Source of the DNA: Streptomyces radicis
Lineage (GTDB): Bacteria; Actinomycetota; Actinomycetes; Streptomycetales; Streptomycetaceae
Direction of reading: 5' to 3'
Assembly: GCF_003626575.1 (NCBI RefSeq)
Contig: NZ_RBDY01000036.1
Span: forward strand, 1-64,000
Length of the DNA: 64,000 nucleotides
The translations under genes were made by a program, and so were the position numbers. Of this stretch, positions 57,269 through 64,000 are shown piece by piece (the first letter of the stretch is position 1; each line of letters starts with the position of its first letter). The notes beneath the pieces are model-generated. The model saw only the letters and a list, made by a program, of their open reading frames with translations. It was not told the origin of the DNA and did not search any database.

Positions 57269-59971
57269 GTGGCTGAGAACGCATCGCAGACGACCACCGC
57301 GCCCCGCCTCCTCCTGCTGGACGGACATTCGTTGGCGTACCGGGCATTTTTCGCGTTGCCCGCGGAGAACTTCACGACGACGGTCGGCCAGCCGACGAAC
57401 GCGATCTACGGATTCACGTCGATGCTGGCGAACACCCTTCGTGACGAGGCGCCCACGCACCTCGCGGTCGCGTTCGACGTCTCGCGCGTGACATGGCGCT
57501 CCGAGCGGTACGCGGAGTACAAGGCGACGCGTTCGGCGACCCCCGAGGACTTCAAGGGGCAGGTCGAGCTGATCGGCGAGCTGCTCGACGCGATGCGGGT
57601 GCGGCGGTTCGCGGTCGACGGCTTCGAGGCGGACGACGTCATCGCCACGCTCGCCACGCGCGCGGCCGACGAGGGCTTCCAGGTCTCCGTCGTCACGGGC
57701 GACCGGGACGCGTTCCAGCTGGTGAGCGACCAGGTCACGGTGCTCTACCCGACCAAGGGCGTCTCGGAGCTGACGCGCTTCACCCCGGAGAAGGTCGAGG
57801 AGAAGTACGGCCTGACGCCCACGAGATACCCCGACTTCGCGGCGCTGCGCGGCGACCCGTCGGACAACCTCCCCGGCATCCCCGGCGTCGGCGAGAAGAC
57901 GGCGGCCAAGTGGATCAAGCAGTTCGGGTCGCTCGCCGAGCTGGTGGACCGCGCCGACGAGGTGAAGGGCAAGGCCGGGGAGAATCTCCGGGCCCATCTC
58001 GCCTCCGTCACGCTGAATCGCGAGCTGACCGAGCTGGCCCGCGACGTGGACCTCGGCTGCGACCCGGCGGACCTGATCAGGACGCCGTACGACGTGGACG
58101 CGGTCACGGTGCTGCTCGACACCCTCGAATTCCGGAACGCAAGCCTGCGCGAGCGGCTCTTCGCCGTCGACCCGGGCGCCCAGCAGGAGGAGGCCGTCGC
58201 GCTGCTCGCCGGGCCCGAGGTGGCCGGAGTCGTGCTGGGCGCGGGGGAGTTGGGCGCCTGGCTCGAGGCGGCGCGCGGGCCGCTCGGGATGGCCGTCGAG
58301 GACGACTGGAAGCTGGGCGCGGGCAGCGTGCACGCCGTCGCCCTGGCCACCGCGGACGGGCCCGCGGCGTGGTTCGACCCGGCGGCGCTCGACGCCGAGG
58401 ACGAGGCGGCGTTCGCCCGCTGGGCCGCCGACCCGGAGCGCCCCAAGGTCCTGCACAACGCCAAGGGCGTGCAGCGGGTGTTCGCCGAGCACGGCTGGTC
58501 GGTCGCGGGCGTCACGATGTGCACCGCGCTGGCCGCGTATCTCGTCCAGCCGGGCCGCCGCTCGTTCGCGCTCGACGCGCTGAGCGTGGAGTTCCTCGGC
58601 CGCGAGCTCGACGCGCCCGCCGACGCCAGCGGCCAGCTGGCCTTCGGCGCGGACGACGCCGCGCAGGCCGACGCCCTGATGCGGCAGGCCAGGACCGTGG
58701 TGGACCTGGGCGAGCTGTTCCGCGAGCGGCTCGCCGACGTGGGCGCCACCGCGCTGCTCGACGACCTCGAGCTGCCGACCTCCGCGCTGCTCGCCCGCAT
58801 GGAGCGCTCGGGGATCGCGGCCGACCTGGCGTGGCTCGAGCGCCTCGAGCAGCAGTTCGCCGCGGCGGTCCAGCAGGCCGTCGCCGAGGCGCACGCCTCC
58901 GTGGGCCACGAGTTCAACCTCGGCTCGCCCAAGCAGCTCCAGGAGGTGCTCTTCGGCGAGCTCGGCCTGCCGAAGACCAAGCGCACCAAGACGGGCTACA
59001 CCACCGACGCCGACGCGTTGACCTGGCTGGCCGCGCAGACCGAGCACGAGCTGCCGGTCATCATGCTGCGCCACCGCGAGCAGGCGAGGCTGCGCACCAC
59101 CGTCGAGGGGCTGATCAAGACCATCGCCCCCGACGGGCGGATCCACACGACGTTCCAGCAGACCGTGGCCGCCACGGGCCGCCTGTCGTCCACCGACCCG
59201 AACCTCCAGAACATCCCGGTCCGCATCGACGAGGGCCGCGCCATCCGCCGCGGCTTCGTCGTCGGCGAGGGCTTCGAGTCCCTGCTGACGGCGGACTACA
59301 GCCAGATCGAGCTGCGCGTGATGGCGCATCTCTCCGAGGACAAGGGCCTGATCGAGGCGTTCACCTCGGGCGAGGACCTGCACACCACGGTGGCCTCCCA
59401 GGTGTTCTCGGTCGGCAAGGACCAGGTGGACGCCGAGATGCGGCGCAAGATCAAGGCCATGAGCTACGGCCTGGCGTACGGGCTCTCCGCGTTCGGCCTC
59501 TCCCAGCAGCTGACCATCCCCGCAGACGAGTCCCGCAAGCTGATGGACACCTACTTCGAGCGGTTCGGCGGGGTGCGCGACTATCTCCAGCGCGTGGTCA
59601 AGGAGGCCGCCGCCATCGGCTACACCGAGACCCTGCTGGGTCGCCGCCGCTATCTGCCCGACCTGACGAGCACCAACAGGCAGCGCCGCGAGATGGCCGA
59701 GCGCATGGCGCTCAACGCCCCGATCCAGGGCACCGCGGCCGACATCGTGAAGATCGCCATGCTTCGTGTGGACGACGCCCTGACCCGCGAGGGGCTGGCC
59801 ACCCGGCTCCTCCTCCAGGTGCACGACGAGATCGTGCTCGAGGTCGCCCCGGGGGAGCGGGAGCGCGTGGAGGAGGTCGTGCGCCGCGAGATGACCGGCG
59901 CGGTCACCCTGCGCGCCCCCCTGGACGTCTCGATCGGCTCGGGCTCCACCTGGGAGTCCGCCGCACACTAG
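57269..59971 (+). CDS. polA: DNA polymerase I
   Basis: A 900-residue family A polymerase from GTG 57269. The 5'-nuclease domain spans residues 1-290: LLLDGHSLAYRAFFALP, VDGFEADDVIATLA, VTGDRDAFQLV and GDPSDNLPGIPGVGEKTA. The middle segment is a degenerate 3'-exonuclease-like domain without an obvious DEDD set, as in other actinobacteria. The polymerase core is intact: motif A DYSQIELRVMAHLS, motif B RRKIKAMSYGLAYGLSAFGL, motif C LQVHDEIVLEV. It functions in repair and Okazaki-fragment processing. Confidence 0.97.
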   Translation: MAENASQTTTAPRLLLLDGHSLAYRAFFALPAENFTTTVGQPTNAIYGFTSMLANTLRDEAPTHLAVAFDVSRVTWRSERYAEYKATRSATPEDFKGQVELIGELLDAMRVRRFAVDGFEADDVIATLATRAADEGFQVSVVTGDRDAFQLVSDQVTVLYPTKGVSELTRFTPEKVEEKYGLTPTRYPDFAALRGDPSDNLPGIPGVGEKTAAKWIKQFGSLAELVDRADEVKGKAGENLRAHLASVTLNRELTELARDVDLGCDPADLIRTPYDVDAVTVLLDTLEFRNASLRERLFAVDPGAQQEEAVALLAGPEVAGVVLGAGELGAWLEAARGPLGMAVEDDWKLGAGSVHAVALATADGPAAWFDPAALDAEDEAAFARWAADPERPKVLHNAKGVQRVFAEHGWSVAGVTMCTALAAYLVQPGRRSFALDALSVEFLGRELDAPADASGQLAFGADDAAQADALMRQARTVVDLGELFRERLADVGATALLDDLELPTSALLARMERSGIAADLAWLERLEQQFAAAVQQAVAEAHASVGHEFNLGSPKQLQEVLFGELGLPKTKRTKTGYTTDADALTWLAAQTEHELPVIMLRHREQARLRTTVEGLIKTIAPDGRIHTTFQQTVAATGRLSSTDPNLQNIPVRIDEGRAIRRGFVVGEGFESLLTADYSQIELRVMAHLSEDKGLIEAFTSGEDLHTTVASQVFSVGKDQVDAEMRRKIKAMSYGLAYGLSAFGLSQQLTIPADESRKLMDTYFERFGGVRDYLQRVVKEAAAIGYTETLLGRRRYLPDLTSTNRQRREMAERMALNAPIQGTAADIVKIAMLRVDDALTREGLATRLLLQVHDEIVLEVAPGERERVEEVVRREMTGAVTLRAPLDVSIGSGSTWESAAH

Positions 59972-60043
59972 GCCCTGCCCGGGCGGGCTTCGGGGACCAC
60001 CCCGCGCCGTGGGATGCGCTGCTCCCCCGAACCCTCGGTGGGC

Positions 60044-60425
60044 GGTACCCCCACGAGCGCGCCCCTCCGGGGCGGGTGGTGTGCCCTGCGAGGGCAGGCC
60101 CCCTCCGGGGCGGGTGGTGCCCCCGCGGGCAGGACCCTCCGGGGCCGGGAAGCCGCCCGACGGGCGTGTGCCTCCGGGGTCTGGGGGTGCCTCCACGGGC
60201 GTCCCCCTCCAGGGCTGGGGGTGCCCCCACGGGCGGGTTTCTCGGAGGGCGTGGGGGTGCCTCCACGGGCTGGACCCTCTGGTGCCGGGGGCCCGCCGAT
60301 GGGCGGGTTTCTCGGGGGCTGGGTGTGCCCTGCGAGGGCAGGCCCTTCCGGGGGCGGGGGCCCCCGACGGGCGTCCCCCTCCAGGGCCGGGAGGTGCCCC
60401 CGCGGGCAGGCCCCTTCCGGGGAGG
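60044..60425. repeat. Tandem array of about eleven 35-bp GC-rich repeats
   Basis: About eleven imperfect units of 33-38 bases between polA and the transglycosylase gene. Each unit has a GGTGCCCCCACGGGC-like half and a CCCTCCGGGGCCGGG-like half, and each half is partly self-complementary. Unit starts recur near 60044, 60079, 60117, 60153, 60189, 60223 and onwards. No coding signature is seen on either strand. The whole region 59972-60614 lacks a credible gene. Confidence 0.85.
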
Positions 60426-60614
60426 ATCGCAGCTCGTACGGTGGGAGGTACCTCCCGGACGGAGTCCGGGGTGGGGGTACCTGCCCGGAGGGCATCGCTC
60501 TTCGCCCAACCGCCACACTGGCGACACCGGCATGTCCTGGCCCCCGAACGCACCGGTGTCGTACTGTCGTTCCGGTCGATGGAGACGCCGGACCGCAGAT
60601 GGAGGGGAACGCGC

Positions 60615-62051
60615 GTGGGGTTGCGTAGCGTCAGGATCCGCAAGGGCATTTCCGGTTCGGCGGTGGCCGCCGCCGCGATGGCGGCGCTGACCGCGTCGCA
60701 GGCGCCCGACCTGCTGGGCGGCGACAGCGCGGGCGCGAGCGAGCCGCCCGAGCGGCGGCCGTCCGCGGAGGAGCCGGACATCGCGGGACCCGAGCTGCCT
60801 CCGGAGCTGCCCTACCACACGGACCTCCCGCCCCTGGACACGGTGGGTCCTGGCCAGGGCGGCGGCGGTGACGACGACCCGTCACTCGGCCCCTCGGAGG
60901 CGGGCATTCCCGCCACCGTGCTCGACGCCTACCGCAGGGCCGAGGCGACGCTCGCCGACACCACCCCAGGGTGCAACCTCGACTGGCGCGTGCTGGCCGC
61001 GATCGGCAAGGTCGAGTCGGGCCACGCCCGCGGCGGCGCCGTCGACGCCGACGGCACCACCACGACGCCGATCCTCGGCCCCGTCCTCGACGGGAACGGC
61101 TTCGCGCGGATCCACGACACGGACAACGGCCGCTGGGACAGCGACGTGGTCTACGACCGCGCGGTCGGCCCGATGCAGTTCATCCCGTCCACGTGGGCCC
61201 GTTGGGGCGCCGACGGGAACGGCGACGGCGACGCGAACCCCAACAACGTCTACGACGCCACCCTCGCCGCCGGGAACTACCTGTGCCACTCCGACCGTGA
61301 CCTCTCCCGCTCGGACGACCTCGACCGGGCGTTGTTGAGCTACAACCACTCGTGGGACTACGTGCGGACGGTGCGGGCCTGGCTCGACTTCTACCGCGAC
61401 GAGGCCCACGAGGTGCCCGACGGCCGCGGCTCGCTGCCCGACAGCCCCGGCGCGGGCAGCGGCGACCCGGCGGGCAGCGGCGACGGCGGCCGGGACGAGC
61501 GCCCGGACGACGACCTGCCTTCCCCCTCCCCCTCCCCGAAGCCGCCGGTCGACGAGGAGGGTTCGGTCACCCCCGTCCCGCCGGACGACGACCCGGAGGA
61601 GCCCGAGGAGCCCGAGGAGCCGCAGAACCCCGAGGAGCCGGAGGAGCCGCAGAACCCCGAGGAGCCGGAGGAGCCGCAGAACCCCGAGGAGCCGGAGGAG
61701 CCGGAGGAGCCCGAAGAGCCCGAGGAGCCGGAAGAGCCCGAGGAGCCGCAGGATCCCGAGTGCCCCGAGGACCCGGAGAGCCCCGAGGACCCCGAGAGCC
61801 CGGAGGCCCCGGGCGAGGAGACCGGCGAGCCCACCCCTTCGCCTTCGCCCACGGATCCGACGGACGACCCCACGGACGACCCCACGGACCCGACCGACCC
61901 GGGTGACGACGAGGGCGAGGACGGGGACGACTGCTCCGGCGAGGAGGAGCCCGAGGACCCCGAGGATCCTGAGGCGGCCCCCGAGGAGCCCGAGGCCACG
62001 GAGACCCCCGAGCCCACGCCGAGCGCGACACTCACCCGCCGCGCCGTCTGA
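60615..62051 (+). CDS. Secreted lytic transglycosylase with Pro/Glu repeat tail
   Basis: A 478-residue protein from GTG 60615, preceded by GGAGGGG. Signal-like N-terminus: a basic start then SAVAAAAMAALTASQAPDLL. The SLT/goose-lysozyme-like domain covers about 95-260: LDWRVLAAIGKVESGHARGG holds the catalytic Glu; VGPMQFIPSTWARWGADGNGDGDANPNNVYDATLAAGNYLC is typical of actinobacterial murein transglycosylases; LLSYNHSWDYVRTV closes it. From about 320 the protein is a Pro/Glu/Asp-rich tail with repeated EEPEEPQNP blocks, probably a wall-spanning stalk. It cleaves peptidoglycan glycan strands. Confidence 0.88.
   Translation: MGLRSVRIRKGISGSAVAAAAMAALTASQAPDLLGGDSAGASEPPERRPSAEEPDIAGPELPPELPYHTDLPPLDTVGPGQGGGGDDDPSLGPSEAGIPATVLDAYRRAEATLADTTPGCNLDWRVLAAIGKVESGHARGGAVDADGTTTTPILGPVLDGNGFARIHDTDNGRWDSDVVYDRAVGPMQFIPSTWARWGADGNGDGDANPNNVYDATLAAGNYLCHSDRDLSRSDDLDRALLSYNHSWDYVRTVRAWLDFYRDEAHEVPDGRGSLPDSPGAGSGDPAGSGDGGRDERPDDDLPSPSPSPKPPVDEEGSVTPVPPDDDPEEPEEPEEPQNPEEPEEPQNPEEPEEPQNPEEPEEPEEPEEPEEPEEPEEPQDPECPEDPESPEDPESPEAPGEETGEPTPSPSPTDPTDDPTDDPTDPTDPGDDEGEDGDDCSGEEEPEDPEDPEAAPEEPEATETPEPTPSATLTRRAV
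61620..61700 (+). repeat. Three exact 27-bp tandem repeats in the transglycosylase tail
   Basis: Units at 61620-61646, 61647-61673 and 61674-61700 are identical and in frame. They encode the nonapeptide unit PQNPEEPEE and sit inside a longer (EEP)n tract. Confidence 0.93.
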
Positions 62052-62085
62052 GACGGCGGTCGGGAGGCGAGCACCACCCCCACCT

Positions 62086-62113
62086 GCGGCCGGGCGGCCA
62101 TCCGCCCGGCCGC
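62086..62113 (+). terminator. Terminator after the transglycosylase gene
   Basis: A perfect 12-bp stem, GCGGCCGGGCGG with CCGCCCGGCCGC, around a 4-base loop, 35 bases after the stop codon. Confidence 0.8.
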
Positions 62114-62226
62114 GGGCGCGTTCACGGCGGGATGTACGCGAGGGATCACACAGCGCTCGCCGAACGGACACCCGACAGAAGTGCCAGATTTGGCCCGATA
62201 GGGCCCCTGGTGGGGCGAACCGCGCA

Positions 62227-62255
62227 TTGACCCTGCTGGGATGCCGCCGTATGCT
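62227..62255 (+). promoter_or_regulatory. Housekeeping (HrdB-type) promoter of rpsA
   Basis: TTGACC (62227-62232), exactly 17 bases, then TATGCT (62250-62255). Both boxes are close to the sigma-70/HrdB consensus and stand out in the GC-rich setting. The predicted transcript would begin near 62262. Confidence 0.75.
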
Positions 62256-62455
62256 ATAAGACGCGCTGCGGGCCTGCGCGCTTCAGACAGAGCAGGCCGC
62301 GCTCGCATCTGTTGTATGTCCCCTCGGTTGTCGAGGCGCTTCCGGTCACGGACTAGTCGGAGAGCGCTTCTCAGGCCCTCCGGCTTCGGCAGTGCGATAC
62401 GGGCTCTCGGCGTAGCAGTGCCTACGAACATGTCCGTACCGGAGCCCTTTACCAC

Positions 62456-63961
62456 ATGACGAGCAGCACCGAGACCACCGTGACCACCCCGCAGGTTGCG
62501 GTCAACGACATCGGTTCCGAGGAAGCCTTCCTCGCCGCGATCGACGAGACGATCAAGTACTTCAACGACGGCGACATCGTCGACGGCGTCATCGTGAAGG
62601 TCGACCGGGACGAGGTCCTGCTCGACATCGGTTACAAGACCGAGGGCGTCATCCCCTCGCGCGAGCTGTCGATCAAGCACGACGTCGACCCCAACGAGGT
62701 CGTCGCCGTCGGCGACGAGATCGAGGCCCTCGTCCTCCAGAAGGAGGACAAGGAAGGCCGCCTGATCCTCTCCAAGAAGCGCGCCCAGTACGAGCGCGCC
62801 TGGGGCACCATCGAGAAGATCAAGGACGAGGACGGCATCGTCACCGGCACGGTGATCGAGGTCGTCAAGGGCGGTCTGATCCTCGACATCGGCCTGCGCG
62901 GCTTCCTGCCCGCCTCGCTGGTCGAGATGCGCCGGGTCCGCGACCTCCAGCCGTATGTCGGCAAGGAGCTCGAGGCCAAGATCATCGAGCTCGACAAGAA
63001 CCGCAACAACGTCGTCCTGTCCCGCCGCGCCTGGCTGGAGCAGACCCAGAGCGAGGTCCGCCAGACCTTCCTCACCACCCTCCAGAAGGGCCAGGTGCGC
63101 TCCGGCGTCGTCTCCTCCATCGTCAACTTCGGCGCGTTCGTGGACCTGGGCGGCGTGGACGGCCTCGTGCACGTCTCCGAGCTGTCCTGGAAGCACATCG
63201 ACCACCCCTCCGAGGTCGTCGAGGTCGGCCAGGAGGTCACGGTCGAGGTCCTCGACGTGGACATGGACCGCGAGCGCGTCTCCCTGTCGCTCAAGGCGAC
63301 CCAGGAAGACCCGTGGCAGCAGTTCGCCAGGACGCACCAGATCGGCCAGGTCGTCCCCGGCAAGGTCACCAAGCTGGTGCCGTTCGGCGCGTTCGTCCGG
63401 GTGGACGAGGGCATCGAGGGCCTGGTCCACATCTCCGAGCTGGCCGAGCGCCACGTGGAGATCCCGGAGCAGGTCGTCCAGGTCAACGACGAGATCTTCG
63501 TCAAGGTCATCGACATCGACCTGGAGCGTCGCCGGATCAGCCTCTCGCTGAAGCAGGCGAACGAGAACTTCGGCCCTGACCCCATGTCGGTCGAGTTCGA
63601 CCCGACCCTGTACGGCATGGCCGCGTCCTACGACGACCAGGGCAACTACATCTACCCCGAGGGCTTCGACCCCGAGGCGAACGACTGGCTGCCCGGGTAC
63701 GAGAAGCAGCGCGAGGAGTGGGAGCGCCAGTACGCGGAGGCGCAGCAGCGCTTCGAGCAGCACCAGGCGCAGGTCATCAAGTCCCGCGAGGCGGACGCGC
63801 AGGCCGAGGCCGAGGCGTCGGGCGGTGGCGGTGGCGCCGCTCCGTCGGGTGGTTCCGGCGGCGGTTCGTACTCCTCGCCCCAGTCGGACGACTCGGGTGC
63901 GCTGGCCTCCGACGAGGCGCTCGCCGCGCTGAGGGAGAAGCTGGCCGGCGGCCAGAGCTGA
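62456..63961 (+). CDS. rpsA: 30S ribosomal protein S1
   Basis: A 501-residue S1 with four OB-fold S1 domains at about 35-105 (GDIVDGVIVKVDRDEVLLDIGYKTEG), 120-185 (VTGTVIEVVKGGLILDIGLRGFLP), 205-275 (VRSGVVSSIVNFGAFVDLGGVDGLVHVSELSW) and 290-362 (VVPGKVTKLVPFGAFVRVDEGIEGLVHISEL). The count of four is normal for actinobacteria, against six in E. coli. A Gly/Ser-rich linker and a short acidic helix end the protein. It binds mRNA and helps start translation. Confidence 0.98.
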   Translation: MTSSTETTVTTPQVAVNDIGSEEAFLAAIDETIKYFNDGDIVDGVIVKVDRDEVLLDIGYKTEGVIPSRELSIKHDVDPNEVVAVGDEIEALVLQKEDKEGRLILSKKRAQYERAWGTIEKIKDEDGIVTGTVIEVVKGGLILDIGLRGFLPASLVEMRRVRDLQPYVGKELEAKIIELDKNRNNVVLSRRAWLEQTQSEVRQTFLTTLQKGQVRSGVVSSIVNFGAFVDLGGVDGLVHVSELSWKHIDHPSEVVEVGQEVTVEVLDVDMDRERVSLSLKATQEDPWQQFARTHQIGQVVPGKVTKLVPFGAFVRVDEGIEGLVHISELAERHVEIPEQVVQVNDEIFVKVIDIDLERRRISLSLKQANENFGPDPMSVEFDPTLYGMAASYDDQGNYIYPEGFDPEANDWLPGYEKQREEWERQYAEAQQRFEQHQAQVIKSREADAQAEAEASGGGGGAAPSGGSGGGSYSSPQSDDSGALASDEALAALREKLAGGQS

Positions 63962-63970
63962 GCCGAAGGC

Positions 63971-63990
63971 CCACCGCGATCGCGCGGTGG
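63971..63990 (+). terminator. Hairpin after rpsA
   Basis: CCACCGCG pairs with CGCGGTGG around a 4-base loop, 9 bases after the rpsA stop. The window ends before any T-tract can be judged. Confidence 0.55.
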
Positions 63991-64000
63991 ACGATATGAC

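Larger units (their letters stand above)
62052..62455. other. Intergenic region and rpsA leader
   Basis: 404 bases holding the terminator of the transglycosylase gene, the rpsA promoter and a leader of about 190 bases. The leader has a hairpin (62268-62277 with 62292-62300) and lower GC than the genes. A small open frame from 62241 overlapping the rpsA start is not protein-like. Confidence 0.6.

Noticed and set aside
57242-60781. A minus-strand open frame of over 1100 codons across polA and the 35-bp repeat array
   Set aside because: It is antisense to polA, with a Gly/Pro/Arg-rich translation produced by the repeats. No family motifs.
62241-62459. A 72-codon frame in the rpsA leader
   Set aside because: It is Arg/Ser-rich and overlaps the promoter -10 region and the rpsA start; no ribosome site.

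Overview
High-GC (about 72%) actinobacterial chromosome, almost certainly Streptomyces or a close relative. GTG starts, GGAGG ribosome sites, ATGA/GTGA start-stop overlaps, actinobacterial families (HGxxPAAW, TIGR02234, TrpM, ANTAR regulator, mycothiol-type DinB folds) and the core order hisI-trpE...trpCMBA-lgt-gltBD...pyk-tRNA-ANTAR-liv-polA...rpsA all point there; that order is the one I recall for the Streptomyces core. No insertion sequence, phage, CRISPR array or replication origin is visible.

Layout. 1-19 kb is variable: a partial DoxX-like membrane protein, an imine-reductase-like oxidoreductase divergent from an HxlR regulator, a DUF389 membrane protein, a TetR regulator divergent from a small membrane protein with two palindromic operators between them, GNAT and thioesterase genes, a 1530-residue WXG/RHS polymorphic toxin with a C-terminal deaminase-like domain and a candidate immunity gene, a secreted protease-inhibitor-like protein, a large ArsR-type regulator, DUF4142 and hemerythrin proteins. 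Three loci here are wrecked by internal deletions: an MFS transporter/MarR regulator pair, an AfsR/SARP regulator, and a second imine-reductase-like gene whose scar carries an exact 19-bp tandem duplication.

19-27 kb is the tryptophan region: hisI, trpE, a Trp-associated membrane protein, HGxxPAAW and DUF2752 proteins, then 1.2 kb of irregular interspersed repeats lying in two opposite orientations, then trpC-trpM-trpB-trpA and a strong double hairpin. 27-37 kb holds a DUF1266 protein, a membrane-anchored DsbA-like thioredoxin, lgt, and gltBD preceded by a GlnR-like box. 37-43 kb holds a sugar ABC transporter lacking its own ATPase, a chorismate mutase with a repeat-coded N-terminus, and aminopeptidase N. 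The sugar operon and pepN share a DasR-like (dre) sequence, suggesting common control by amino sugars.

43-46 kb is a DesA/DesB-like pair (amino acid decarboxylase plus amine N-hydroxylase) with neither a DesC/DesD partner nor an obvious iron box. 46-54 kb: pyruvate kinase, tRNA-Leu(CAA), an ANTAR response regulator and a complete branched-chain amino acid ABC transporter livJHMGF. 54-64 kb: a hotdog thioesterase, an FdhF/YdeP molybdopterin oxidoreductase, polA, a tandem array of about eleven 35-bp repeats, a secreted lytic transglycosylase with a Pro/Glu-rich repeat tail, and rpsA with a good housekeeping promoter and a long leader.

The items most worth follow-up are the RHS deaminase toxin/immunity pair, the opposed repeat clusters inside the trp region, the deletion scars, the paired dre-like sites and the incomplete siderophore-type pair. 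All names come from reading the sequence and remembered family features; no database search was run.
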